Source: Bog-473 sp963807775 (GTDB taxonomy: Bacteria > Actinomycetota > Acidimicrobiia > Acidimicrobiales > RAAP-2). Taken from it: a stretch of 64,000 nucleotides of DNA. Under the pieces are notes generated by a model, which saw only the letters and a list, made by a program, of their open reading frames with translations, ran no database searches and was not told where the DNA came from. Positions 7,898 through 16,525 of the stretch are shown here, piece after piece; the stretch's first letter is position 1; every line of letters begins with the position of its first letter. The stretch spans positions 124,001 to 188,000 of the forward strand of contig CAWECY010000004.1 in assembly GCA_963807775.1 (NCBI GenBank), given 5' to 3'. The position numbers and the translations under genes were made by a program.

Positions 7898-8188
7898 CTA
7901 TGAGTTGTCAACGAGTTCGGCGATCTCCAGGTAGCTGAGCGTGGGCGATACCCCGTATAACCCAGTCACTCTCTCGCGAAGTTCGTCGGTAAAGAAAGCT
8001 TCTGCCGCCTCCTGCGAGTCCCACACGTAGAAGTTCATCGCCCGCTGCTGCTTCTCGTCCACGGTGAAGACCTTGAAGCGAAGACCTGGTAGGCCCTCGA
8101 ACATCTTCCGCGCATTCTTAGCCACCTCAACCACCCGGGAGCGATCGAAGTTGCCGTCGTAGTCGAATACAACGTTGACACCGATCAT
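7898..8188 (-). CDS. YdhR-like small dimeric alpha/beta-barrel protein
   Basis: 96-residue cytosolic protein. The pattern (strand VNVVFDYDG, helix ARKMFEGLPGLRFKVF, strand MNFYVWDSQEAAEAFF, terminal helix and YLEIAELV) is that of the ferredoxin-like dimeric barrel used by YdhR and ABM-type putative monooxygenases. A GAGAGGAGG ribosome site precedes the ATG by about five bases. The substrate is unknown; many members have no proven oxygenase activity. It stands alone between IS110 flank and a divergent TPR-like gene. Confidence 0.7.
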   Translation of the reverse strand: MIGVNVVFDYDGNFDRSRVVEVAKNARKMFEGLPGLRFKVFTVDEKQQRAMNFYVWDSQEAAEAFFTDELRERVTGLYGVSPTLSYLEIAELVDNS

Positions 8189-8439
8189 GGTGCCTCCTCT
8201 CCTTGCACATGCGAGCCTTCCGACTCGTTTGGTTTATCGCCATGGAGAATCCCACATCGAAGTGGCTGAGGCCACCGACAACCTCTTCGTCAAGAATGTG
8301 CTCTAAGGACACCGAATAGCCGTGCTCATTCCCGGCATTGGGGCAGTACTAATTCGACACTGCCAACGAACCGGAGTTCAACTCGAGTAGTTCGTCGGAT
8401 GTATCCTCTTTCATCAATTTCGGCGAGACCAACCCGCAC

Positions 8440-9072
8440 TTGGAGCGAGCTCGGCGGTTAACGGCTCGTTGTCGGCCACGCGCTGCGTTGCGTGCTTGTG
8501 AACTGGCTCTCAAAGAAGAGCCGCTGAACTCGCACGCAATGGCTCTCGGAGCTCGGCTACGGGCCGGACTGAAACTGCAGTCGATCGACGAAGCCAAGAC
8601 CGTTCTCGATCGTCTCATTAGTGAGCACCCAGACGACACCTACCTGTTGGTCGGGCGTGCCACCATGACGGCTACCAGGGGTGATCGAGCCAGCTCCGTC
8701 TCGGAGCTTGAAGGAGTGGCTGCCGACCATCCTGAAGACCCCTACGTCCACCAGGTCCTCGCTGGATTATTGGGCTGTGAACGTTCCACCTGGCCCGACG
8801 CATGGGAGCACTACAAACTCGCGCTGCGAGACGGCCCGCTGCTTTCGACGACGTATAAGTCTGCTGCCTACTACCTGGGTCGGCGACTTGAGCCAGGGCT
8901 CGCCCGCCTGGCCTTACAGGGATCTTCAGGGATGGAGTCGCTGGTCATCCGAACACGAGCTCTGGGCTTTCGATTCACCTTCCTTGCCTTCTACGCGCTA
9001 GTGATAATCGGCGCACTCGTTGGCTCTAAACAACTCGCTTTAGCCTCGATCCACCGAAAAAGGCCGGGGTGA
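8440..9072 (+). CDS. TPR-like protein with C-terminal membrane segment
   Basis: About 210 residues. Residues ~10-130 are built from 34-residue helical repeats with TPR character (ALRACELALKEEPLNSHAMAL, AKTVLDRLISEHPDDTYLLV, HPEDPYVHQVLAGLL). Near 170-195 is one hydrophobic stretch (FRFTFLAFYALVIIGALVG), suggesting a membrane anchor with repeats facing the cytosol. The start is uncertain: TTG 8440 lacks a good ribosome site, and the same frame stays open back to a TAA just after 8349 with no ATG or GTG, so the true N-terminus may be lost. Role unknown, possibly protein-protein contact. Confidence 0.5.
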   Translation: MERARRLTARCRPRAALRACELALKEEPLNSHAMALGARLRAGLKLQSIDEAKTVLDRLISEHPDDTYLLVGRATMTATRGDRASSVSELEGVAADHPEDPYVHQVLAGLLGCERSTWPDAWEHYKLALRDGPLLSTTYKSAAYYLGRRLEPGLARLALQGSSGMESLVIRTRALGFRFTFLAFYALVIIGALVGSKQLALASIHRKRPG

Positions 9073-9233
9073 ACCGACGAGGTGGCCCCTTGGGTTGATG
9101 TTCGGATGCCAACTGGGTTCGTTCATGCCGCCACTGGCAATCAGGGCGTGCGGAGGTTGGCCTTCAGATCATGCACCTTGATGTCAGCGCCTGATGCCGT
9201 CGTCTGCGGTGCGCCGCCCGCGGGATTGCTCTC

Positions 9234-10214
9234 CTACACGGGGACGGGCGGCAAGCTTCGCAAGATGTCGAGTGCGCGGAGGAACCTCTCGGCCCATGGC
9301 CACTCGAGAGGGGCACGCAGCGTCGGCTTGCCTGAACGGCTGACGAGGCGACCCGGAACACAGAAGAACCGCGTGCGCACGGTGCGGGCCACGGTGAATT
9401 GGTCCGTGGGTGTGAGTTCGCCCAGGATGGCGGTCCAACGAACGAGGTCGTGGGCCAGAACAGCGCAGAGCAGCCAGGCCGCGTTGGCGAAGAACTGTCC
9501 CGAGGGCACGTGTTCGAGTCCGGCTCCCTCTTTGAGGTCCCGGATGGCGAGTTCGACCCGGGCGTGTTCACGGTGAAAGGCATCGACGTCGACGGGGTGA
9601 CCCTCGAGATCCGTGACGAAGGCGAAATGGCGCCATTCGGGCCACAGCGTGGCCTGGCGACCGATCAAGCGCGTACGCCGCACGATGAGGCGGCGTCCCT
9701 TGTACTCACACTCGGCCACCTCGGCCTCGCCGCCCGCGGGGTACTCGATCGGGGTCCAGGCCGACTCGTCAATGGCAGAAACGACCCTGAGCACAGAGGT
9801 GATCATCCGCACGCCCATGGTGAAGCCGACATCGAGCCGCTCGAGGGTGGCGATGGTGGCGTGGGACCAAAAGCCCGAGTCAAAGCGCATGATGAGCTCG
9901 CCGGTCGCCCCGGCTCGGCGCACCCGGGCGACCAGCTCTTCGACGAAGCGCTTGGTCCCGCGCTGGGTGTTGGCCGCCCCCTTGCGCAGGCGGGCATGGA
10001 GCACCTCGCCGGTGGCGGACCACGTGGCCAAGAGGGGGTGATAGCCGAGCCGGTGGGTGTAGCCAAAGCCCGCCCCTCCCTTGGCCTTGCCACACACCTC
10101 GCAGATGGTCGAGTCGAGGTCGATAACCATCTGGGCGGCTCGGGGTCCGGCTCCGAGCGACCAGGCCCGACGCAGCACCTCGGCCAGGACGGCGTCGAGC
10201 TGACGGATGTGGCC
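9234..10214 (-). pseudogene. IS1380-family transposase, C-terminal part, split by RIT element
   Basis: Three quarters of a DDE transposase of the IS1380 family. Catalytic Asp in MVIDLDSTICEV, second Asp in LIMRFDSGFWS and Glu in HARVELAIRDLKEG are all present. The reading frame stops matching at 10214, where GGCC meets inserted DNA. Joining it to the N-terminal part at 13920-13594 restores one uninterrupted 435-codon frame through the codons for TFGHIRQLDAVLAE. The gene was therefore intact before insertion and is now disrupted. No matching terminal inverted repeat of the IS was found next to its stop codon. Confidence 0.9.
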
Positions 10215-10240
10215 GTTACACCGACATCGGTGTAACGGCC
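10211..10240. repeat. Perfect palindrome with 14-base arms at one RIT end
   Basis: Arms GGCCGTTACACCGA and TCGGTGTAACGGCC separated by CA. It occurs only at this side of the RIT insertion, just outside the terminal inverted repeat; the other side goes directly from the repeat into IS1380 sequence. It is absent from the reconstructed IS1380 gene, so it came with the insertion. It may be the recombination core or a trace of the integration event. Confidence 0.9.
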
Positions 10241-10336
10241 ATTATGCCGACACCCGGATTATGCCGAGTTGGGGGATGCCCTGGCTGTGTTCCCCCTTTC
10301 AAGCGCATGAGAGCAGGTGATGAAGTCGGCATAATC
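10236..10336. repeat. RIT terminal inverted repeat, left copy
   Basis: 101 bases matching the reverse complement of 13493-13594 throughout, except for one position in the C-run region (CCCCCTTTC here, CCCCCTGTTC when the other copy is inverted). It contains three copies of the ten-mer ATTATGCCGA: two direct at 10241 and 10258 with a seven-base spacer, and one inverted at 10326-10335. These are likely recombinase binding arms. The restored stop codon of the third recombinase lies inside its inner edge. Confidence 0.95.
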
Positions 10337-11328
10337 ACAGCGACTCAAGGAAGCTCAGCAACGGGTCGGGTGGCCGGTAGCGCCCAGTTCGGAGATCGGC
10401 GGGATCGGTTCGTGCCAATGCGCGCTCCTTAATGCCGAGGTCCGCGTGCAAGTAGATCTGCGTGGTCTCGGTTCTCTCGTGGCCGAGCCATCAGCGCGAT
10501 CACCGATGTGTCGATGCCGGCTTCAAGCAGTCGCATGGCCGCGGTGTGACGAAGGGTGTGCGGCGAAACCCGCTTGCCGACGAGCGACGGACTCCTCTCC
10601 GATGCTCCTGATACATGTTTGGCCACCAGCCGCTGAACGGCGTCTGCGCTAAGCCGGCCGCCGCGGTTGCTGGGGAACAGCGGATCTGCTGTCGACGCTT
10701 CCGGACATCGTTCCATCCATTCCTGCATGGCGGCGGCGGTGCTCGTGGTGAGAGGGGTGCACCGCTCCTTTCGGCCCTTGCCGGTGCATCGCAGATGCGC
10801 GCCGCTCCCGAGCTGGACGTCGCCCCGACTCAGCCCGGTCAGCTCGCTCAGCCGCAGCCCTGTCTGCACGGCGACGGCGAGCAAGGCATAGTCCCGGCGG
10901 CCCGCCCAGGTCGCAAGGTCAGGCTGTGCCAACAGCGCGTCGACCTCGTCCTTGGTGAGGAACGCCACTGGCGACTGGGTCGCTCGCGGGCCCGACATCG
11001 CCAACACCCGCTGAATGACCGCGGCATCCTCCGGAGCCCGAAGGGCGGCATAGCGAAACAACGACCGAATGGCCGCCAGCCGGGCGTTGCGAGATCGGGC
11101 CGAGTTGCCTCGCGTGGTCTCGAGGTGTTCCAAGAACCCACCGATCACCGGTGCGTCGAGGTCTGCCAAGTCCAGATTCGAGGGTGTCTTCCCAAGGCGA
11201 TCCTCGGCGAACCGGAGCAGCAGGCAGAACGTGGTTCGATAGGCGGTGATCGTCGCTGGACTGGCACGCCGCTCGGCGAGCAGACGCTTGGTGAAGAACG
11301 ATTCGAGAACAGGGGCGAGAGGTGTCAT
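10335..11328 (-). pseudogene. RIT tyrosine recombinase C, +1 frameshift before catalytic His/Tyr
   Basis: Third gene of the trio. The N-terminal SAM-like core-binding domain (~10-100) and most of the catalytic domain are intact: Arg in TGLRLSELTGL, Lys in GKGRKERCTPL and HTLRHTAA. One extra base near 10491 then shifts the frame, giving ALMARPRENRD instead of the expected ALWLGHERTETTQIYLHADL, which is found in the next frame and contains the missing His and nucleophile Tyr. With the base removed the frame runs to TGA at 10337-10335. ATG 11328 overlaps the previous stop by four bases. As written the protein lacks its nucleophile. Confidence 0.88.
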
Positions 11329-12236
11329 GGCTTCACCTCGAGGCGTTCCGCGGCCAGCGCGAGCAGCTCGGGAGCCGATTGGAGATACCAGTAGGTCGAT
11401 GACGGCTTGACGTGGCCGAGGTAGGTCGAGAGCACGGCTAGGCGCGGGCCGACGTCCTCTCCGGCCCGATACCAGCCGAGGAGCGTCTGGAGGGCAAACG
11501 TGTGGCGCAGGTCGTGCGGACGCGGCCGGCGCTGCCCCGGGCGCTCCAGCCCAACCCGACGCACCAAGCCCCGAAAGACGGCGTTGACGTCGCTGTGGTG
11601 CAGCCCGGAGCCCACGAGAGACAAGAAGAAGTTGTCGGTTCTCGGATGCGGCATGAGCTCGTCTCGGCGACGGGCGTAGCAACCAAGTGCCTTCACCGTT
11701 GTCGGATGCAGCGGCGTCAGGCGTGATTTCCGGAACTTGCTCTCCCGGATCGTGATCAGCCCCTGAGCGAGGTCAACGTCGGCGCGCTCGAGCCGGATTG
11801 CCTCCCCCACACGGAGGCCGCTCGCCGCCAGCAGTCCGATCAGCGCCTCGTAGGTGCAGGCCTTGAGGGGGAATCGGATCTTCGCGGCCTCGGCCATGAG
11901 GGAGACGATCTCTTCAGCCGAGTAAAGATGCGGCGCCGTCCTCTGTGGGCGGGCTTGCAGCACGTCAGTGGGTGGGATCTCCGTTCGGGGATCGACGGCG
12001 ACGAGGTGCTTCGCGAAACATCGAACCACGCTCAGACGCTGTGACCACCAGGTGGGCTGGACGTCTTGGGGCAGCATGGCCCATTCGATGGCGAGGTCGA
12101 CCGTTATCCGTTCGGCCCCCGCTGCTTCAAGGTGGCCGACGAAGCTCAGGAGAAGTCTGCCGTGATCACGCAGTTTGTAGCCGAGCGCCCGGCGCGCCTC
12201 CAGGTATTCTTCGGCGTACTCGCGCAAGTCGCTCAT
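11325..12236 (-). CDS. RIT tyrosine recombinase B
   Basis: 303-residue site-specific recombinase, second of the trio. The core-binding domain covers ~1-95 and the catalytic domain ~105-300. The catalytic set is complete: Arg in SGLRVGEAIRL, Lys in RESKFRKSRLTPL, HDLRH, His in YLGHVKPSST and Tyr in the STYWYLQS segment. ATG 12236 overlaps the stop of gene A by four bases, and its own stop overlaps the start of gene C in the same way, so the three are translationally coupled. Trio recombinases are thought to act together on the element ends; the individual roles are unknown. Confidence 0.95.
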   Translation of the reverse strand: MSDLREYAEEYLEARRALGYKLRDHGRLLLSFVGHLEAAGAERITVDLAIEWAMLPQDVQPTWWSQRLSVVRCFAKHLVAVDPRTEIPPTDVLQARPQRTAPHLYSAEEIVSLMAEAAKIRFPLKACTYEALIGLLAASGLRVGEAIRLERADVDLAQGLITIRESKFRKSRLTPLHPTTVKALGCYARRRDELMPHPRTDNFFLSLVGSGLHHSDVNAVFRGLVRRVGLERPGQRRPRPHDLRHTFALQTLLGWYRAGEDVGPRLAVLSTYLGHVKPSSTYWYLQSAPELLALAAERLEVKP

Positions 12237-13435
12237 GACGCGCTCCCAGGCCAGGGCTGAACCACGGCCGACAACGCTCGCAGGTCGATCTTGGAGTAGA
12301 TGGCCGTCGTGTCGATGCTGCGATGACGAAGCACCTGGGCGACCTCTTCGAGCGACGCTCCCTGCTGGAGCAATTGGGCGGCAGTGGTGTGGCGCAGGCG
12401 GTGTGCCCCGACCCGTTTGAGGCCCGCTCGGTCACACGCTAAATAGACCACCCACCTCACCCCGGACCCACTCAGCGGGCCGAGTGGGGCGTTCGCCCGT
12501 AGGAACACTGCGCGCGCATCGTGCCGGGGGCGGCCCCGACGCATGTAGCCGGCGACGGACTCTCCGACCTCGACGGGGAGCGGGAGCCGTTCATCTCGAG
12601 CGCCCTTGCCGTGGATGACAACCTCGCCGGCACGCCAGTCAACATCATCGAGGCGCATAGCGGCGACCTCGCCGGCGCGCAGGCCCAGGCGCCACAGGCA
12701 CAAGATGATGGCGTGGTCCCGAAGGCCGACGGCCGTCCTGCGATCACAGCTGCTCAATAGGCGCCGCACGGCCTTCGGATCGATCGATCGGGGGAGCGCC
12801 CCCGCCCGCCAACGAGGGACCGTCGGGACAGCAAAATCGAGCCGCTTCGGTGTCAATCCCTCGATGTAGACGAACCGGAGAAAGCTCCGCAGTCCGACCA
12901 CCACGGTCGCTGCTGAATCGGCGCTTCGTCGTCTGGCTTCCTCCACCACGAAACGCGTCACCTGACGGGGGTCGAGGACGTCAAGACGCAACTCGGGCCC
13001 GGCCGCGTCCAGGAAGAGTCGAGCGGCGTGCTCATAGTTCCCGATGGTTCCGGGCTGCAGACCTCGCTCGTTCGCCAGATGTCGGCAGAAACGATCAACC
13101 AGCTGATCGGCTGGGCCTTGGACCGGCGCGACAGCCTCCGCGAAGCACCCTTGCAAGCGGAGGAACCTGACAAGGACCCCACCGGGGTCGGGCACACGGG
13201 AGGTCGCGCCGCCAGCAGCGTGCCGCGCCGCGGAGAACTCGGCGAGCACGCCAACGTCGATGTCGTCGGCGTCGAGCCCCTTGCCTGCCATCCAACAGCT
13301 CAGACCCGCCAAGAGCCGCATCTGCACAACCGCCCAGCTGGGGCTGTAACCCTGCGCCGCCAGTTCATTTCGAAACCCGCTCGCCAACGGGGCAAGCGGA
13401 CCTTCGATCCGCATCCGGGACTGCTCTGTCTTCAC
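12233..13435 (-). CDS. RIT tyrosine recombinase A
   Basis: First and longest recombinase of the trio, 400 residues. It has an extra N-terminal ~110 residues before the core-binding domain (~110-210), then a full catalytic domain: Arg in LGLRAGEVAAMRL, Lys in HGKGARDERLPLP, HRLRHTTA, His in LRHRSIDTTA and nucleophile Tyr in TAIYSK. The GTG start has GAGGAGG four bases upstream and lies 57 bases inside the terminal inverted repeat, so the promoter must be in or next to that repeat. Binding of the protein to the ten-mer arms could therefore also regulate the operon; this is inference. Confidence 0.95.
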   Translation of the reverse strand: MKTEQSRMRIEGPLAPLASGFRNELAAQGYSPSWAVVQMRLLAGLSCWMAGKGLDADDIDVGVLAEFSAARHAAGGATSRVPDPGGVLVRFLRLQGCFAEAVAPVQGPADQLVDRFCRHLANERGLQPGTIGNYEHAARLFLDAAGPELRLDVLDPRQVTRFVVEEARRRSADSAATVVVGLRSFLRFVYIEGLTPKRLDFAVPTVPRWRAGALPRSIDPKAVRRLLSSCDRRTAVGLRDHAIILCLWRLGLRAGEVAAMRLDDVDWRAGEVVIHGKGARDERLPLPVEVGESVAGYMRRGRPRHDARAVFLRANAPLGPLSGSGVRWVVYLACDRAGLKRVGAHRLRHTTAAQLLQQGASLEEVAQVLRHRSIDTTAIYSKIDLRALSAVVQPWPGSAS

Positions 13436-13492
13436 GGTGCCTCCTCTCGCGGCCCATCGGCCTGGGAAAGGAAGCCTCGGTCAACTGACTCG

Positions 13493-13594
13493 GATTATGC
13501 CGACTTCATCACCTGCTCTCATGCGCTTGAACAGGGGGAACACAGCCAGGGCATCCCCCAACTCGGCATAATCCGGGTGTCGGCATAATGGCCG
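13493..13594. repeat. RIT terminal inverted repeat, right copy
   Basis: 102 bases, inverted copy of 10236-10336, with one extra base in the C/T run. The ATTATGCCGA ten-mer occurs at 13494-13503 and, inverted, at 13563-13572 and 13580-13589. The outer edge passes directly into IS1380 coding sequence without the palindrome seen on the left side. Confidence 0.95.
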
Positions 13595-13920
13595 AACGTG
13601 AAGGCGCGCAGGAACGTGCCGAGCGTTGACGGTGCCATGATCCGGTGCGGCAACACCGCAGACGTCGCACCCGAACGCAGCACGTCGGCGTGGTCGATGT
13701 GCGAGCCGCCCGCCACCATGGAGTGCACCAACGTCAGCACCTTGCGCCCCGGCGACGCGCCGCCGACACGACCCGACAAGCGGACGGTGGCATTGACGAG
13801 GCGCTCGAGCCCAAGGCGAAGGACCAGGGTTCCGACCAACAACAGGCCGGCATTGGCCACCAGATTGGGCTCGTCGAAGGTCACGCCAATCCGGTCGATC
13901 CCGCGCGATACTGACGTCAC
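13590..13920 (-). pseudogene. IS1380-family transposase, N-terminal part
   Basis: First ~109 codons of the split transposase, including the typical IS1380 N-terminal region VTFDEPNLVANAGLLL and GRKVLTLVHSMVAGGSHIDHAD with the substrate-binding helices. The GTG start is preceded by AGGAGG with eight bases of spacing (13929-13934). Reading past TFGH enters the RIT repeat and soon ends. Together with 9234-10214 it makes a normal-length transposase of 435 residues. Confidence 0.9.
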
Positions 13921-13921
13921 A

Positions 13922-13994
13922 GAAAGTGCCTCCTGGTGCTGGGTCGAACAGCGTCTTCGAACAACGCAATTCTCCCAGGCAGGGAGGCACTTTC
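13922..13994. repeat. 12-base inverted repeat upstream of IS1380 transposase
   Basis: GAAAGTGCCTCC (13922-13933) and GGAGGCACTTTC (13983-13994) are perfect inverted copies 49 bases apart. The inner arm includes the transposase ribosome site, so pairing could hide it and limit translation, a known strategy in insertion sequences. The outer arm may be near the IS end. I found no partner copy beyond the transposase stop. Confidence 0.6.
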
Positions 13995-14030
13995 CGCGGA
14001 TGCGCGGTCAGCGATTCAGGTCATTCATCG

Positions 14031-14294
14031 GTGGTTCGAGGTTTAGGATTGCTGCTCTCGTCCATCGCCACCGTATGGGCGCTGTGGTGTGCATTTGCGA
14101 ACTTCTACATTGGATGTTGGAAGTGCTTCCTAGTCTGGCTTGGATCCGCCTTTGCGATCTGGGCCATCTTTGTGTGGGTGCACGCCGACCCCATCATGGG
14201 TTTCTTCATCGGGGTTGGCGGTCTGATCGGCGGTTTGCTGGCAGCCACAAAGCCGCGGAGATCGCGGGCTTCCGAGCGCCAAGTCATTCGGTGA
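14031..14294 (+). CDS. Small membrane protein, possibly truncated at 5' end
   Basis: 87 residues with three hydrophobic segments: ~5-22, ~28-47 (IGCWKCFLVWLGSAFAIWAI) and ~52-70, then a basic cytoplasmic tail KPRRSRASER. GTG 14031 is the first usable start but has no strong ribosome site. The frame continues upstream into the IS1380 flank with unrelated composition, so the insertion may have removed the original start. Function unknown. Confidence 0.45.
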   Translation: MVRGLGLLLSSIATVWALWCAFANFYIGCWKCFLVWLGSAFAIWAIFVWVHADPIMGFFIGVGGLIGGLLAATKPRRSRASERQVIR

Positions 14295-14426
14295 CGGGGT
14301 GGCCAGTTCCGGCGGTCGGGGGCGGGCGGATCACATGTATAACCGGCGAACGGGGCGACCCAGGATGGCTGCCCTATCAGCCCAAATCAATGTCATCCAC
14401 GAGTTCTCTGTGGGAGCATTTGCGAG

Positions 14427-15011
14427 GTGAGAGTCGCCGTAGGTCTATTGGCGGGCGTTATCCTCGTTGTCGGCGCAGCCTTCGGAATCAGTGGGACTTC
14501 AGCAGGTGGCCTCATAGTGGCGGCTCACCAGGAAGATGCGTCTTCCCTACCTTGCAGCGATTCGATGCTGAACGCCTCGATACCAAGTGTTGACGTGGCA
14601 GGCACCGTAATCGCCTTCTACCTCACGCTCTCAGATCCTGGACGTGTGGCATGCAGCCTTTCCCAATATCCACGTCGGATCGCACTCACCGGTCGGGCCA
14701 ATCGGGTCCTGCCGATCGATTTCTCCCGTGGCCAATCGGTAGCCGGAGGACAGCCATTGCAGAACTTGGCCCCGAAAAGCCAGGACACGGCATTTTCAAT
14801 AGTGAGCTGGAACAACTGGTGTGGAGGGCCTGAATCAGTCACCGGGTTGCGGGTGTGGCTCCGCACTGGCGGGGCAAGTCTGATGGTGCACTTCCAGAAG
14901 CCTGTTCTTCGCGAAACACCTGGGTGTGATTCGGACAACCCGAGCAAGTGGACTATCCACGAATCAGGAATCATGGCCAGTAATTTCGTCCGCTTTGTCA
15001 GCGACGGCTGA
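14427..15011 (+). CDS. Secreted protein, DUF4232-like
   Basis: 194 residues. N-terminal signal peptide or anchor (MRVAVGLLAGVILVVGAAFG) followed by a ~160-residue extracellular domain. A cysteine after the signal region (LPCSD), a second in RVACSLSQYP, CGGP in the middle and a late GCDSD fit the pattern of DUF4232-type mycobacterial/actinobacterial secreted domains, with strands such as SVTGLRVWLRTGGASLMVHF. The assignment is by pattern only. GTG start with weak GAGG upstream. Role unknown. Confidence 0.6.
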   Translation: MRVAVGLLAGVILVVGAAFGISGTSAGGLIVAAHQEDASSLPCSDSMLNASIPSVDVAGTVIAFYLTLSDPGRVACSLSQYPRRIALTGRANRVLPIDFSRGQSVAGGQPLQNLAPKSQDTAFSIVSWNNWCGGPESVTGLRVWLRTGGASLMVHFQKPVLRETPGCDSDNPSKWTIHESGIMASNFVRFVSDG

Positions 15012-15202
15012 ATACTGACCCTTCTCGTAGGCCCTGCCTCCGTCCCGTATCAATGTACGGAGCTACTCCCCGCCCGGGTTGTCTCACTCGTGCCGCAGGG
15101 TGGCACCCACTCCCGGCATGGGGGTCAGTCACTCTGACCCGCTCGGTTTCGGACTTCCCAGTCGGGTTACGCACGCATCTGGGATATCCAATCATGGGCC
15201 GT

Positions 15203-16525
15203 TCAGGCGCTCACGGCGAAGAGTTGCCACTCGTCGGAGACGCCTTTCAGTTTATGAGTTCCTCGGTCGTCGAACTCGACCCCTGATCCGACAACGAGGT
15301 CCTTGACAGTGCGAGAACAGACGATCTCCCCGGCTTTGGCGACTGCCATGATGCGTGCGGCGATGTGGACGGCGATTCCTCCTATGTCGTCATCACGCAG
15401 TTCGATCTCGCCTGTGTGGAGGCCGCAGTAGATCTCCAACCCGAGCGTGTCGAGGCTACGACGGAGGTCTAGAGAACATTGGATGGCCCGGCCAGGGCCA
15501 TCGAAGGTCGCCAACACCCCGTCCCCGGTCGATTTCACCAGGCGACCGCCACGCTCTTCGATTGCTGCTTGGACTATCTGATCGTGCTGATCAAGCACGC
15601 CTGTCCAGGCTTGATCCCCGACCTTGACCGCATGCTCCGTGGAGCCCACTAGATCGGTGAACATGACCGTCGCAAGTACGCGATCGAAGTGTGCCCGTGG
15701 CTTGGTCCCGGTAACGAACTCCTCGATCTCGTTGGCCATGACCTCATGGTTTTCACGCATGCCGGTAAAACTTTTGCCAGTTATTCGAACCAACCGAGCG
15801 CCTTCGATGTGGTCGGCCAGATAAATGCCAAGTCCCATGGGGATGAACTCGTTGTCGTTGTGCAGCACCAAGGTGGGCACCCGCACGGCGCTCAAGATCG
15901 CCCGCGCGTCGAACTCATCCGCGAAGCGAACCTGCTCGACGAACGTCCCTCTGGAGCAGGTCAACCGCTGCATCCGGGCGTCGAAGGCAATCTCCTTCGG
16001 ATCGGTCAGTGTTGGCTCCGTCATCCTCAACATCTCTTCGGTGCCCCAGAGCTGTTCGACCAACCCAATGATCGCCTCACTGGACTCTGGCAACAGCCCA
16101 ACGGCGTAGTCTTCCGTTGCTGTACCTCGCGCGTAGCTGTTCCAAAGGATGAGTCCACGGACTCTGTCCGGGTTGGTTGCGGCGAAGACCAACGACGGAG
16201 GGCCGTTATCCGCCTGCGCGAAGATCACCGCCTGCCGCGACTCTGCCGCATCTAGTACGGCCGCAAGGTCGTCTGCCCACTGATCCCAACGTTGAAGAGT
16301 GTCACGGCGAAGAGGGTCGGAACTGCCGTAGCCCCGGCGATCGAAAACTATGACTCGGCTGAACCTGGCCAAACGTTCGTAGAACCGAGGGATGGAGGCC
16401 GAGTCCCAGATCATGTCGATCGTGGATGCCGTCTGTAGGACCACGAGATCCACTGGACCGGTGCCGAAGACTTGATAGGCGACGTACGCTCCATCAACTT
16501 TGGTGAAGAGGGTCTCGGGCCTCAT
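15203..16525 (-). CDS. Alpha/beta hydrolase-class III nucleotide cyclase fusion (second copy type)
   Basis: 440 residues with the same order as the protein at 473-1816: hydrolase fold (~10-255), then cyclase domain (~275-438). Cyclase residues are complete: Asp in MFTDLVGST, Asp in KSTGDGVLATF, and HIAARIMAVA. The hydrolase elbow reads AQADNG instead of GxSxG, so the nucleophile is again missing. Sequence identity between the two is substantial in both halves (VAYQVFG, RVIxFDRRG, LKGV near the C-terminus), which indicates paralogues. ATG 16525 is chosen because the shared N-terminus begins there; an upstream in-frame start at 16579 is possible. A repeated element lies about 210 bases upstream. 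Confidence 0.88.
   Translation of the reverse strand: MRPETLFTKVDGAYVAYQVFGTGPVDLVVLQTASTIDMIWDSASIPRFYERLARFSRVIVFDRRGYGSSDPLRRDTLQRWDQWADDLAAVLDAAESRQAVIFAQADNGPPSLVFAATNPDRVRGLILWNSYARGTATEDYAVGLLPESSEAIIGLVEQLWGTEEMLRMTEPTLTDPKEIAFDARMQRLTCSRGTFVEQVRFADEFDARAILSAVRVPTLVLHNDNEFIPMGLGIYLADHIEGARLVRITGKSFTGMRENHEVMANEIEEFVTGTKPRAHFDRVLATVMFTDLVGSTEHAVKVGDQAWTGVLDQHDQIVQAAIEERGGRLVKSTGDGVLATFDGPGRAIQCSLDLRRSLDTLGLEIYCGLHTGEIELRDDDIGGIAVHIAARIMAVAKAGEIVCSRTVKDLVVGSGVEFDDRGTHKLKGVSDEWQLFAVSA

Larger units (their letters stand above)
10215..13593 (-). mobile_element. Recombinase-In-Trio (RIT) element inserted in IS1380 gene
   Basis: Three tandem tyrosine recombinase genes on the minus strand, each overlapping the next by four bases (ATGA), lie between inverted repeats of about 100 bases. 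This is the layout of RIT elements. Deleting exactly this segment rejoins the IS1380 frame, and GGCC is present at both junctions (10211-10214 and 13590-13593), consistent with a four-base target duplication. Nothing but the three recombinases is carried. The third gene holds a frameshift, so current activity is doubtful unless that is an assembly error. Confidence 0.9.

Noticed and set aside
13922..13994. Terminal inverted repeats of the IS1380 element
   Set aside because: Both arms lie on the same side of the gene and no matching sequence was found beyond the transposase stop at 9234.
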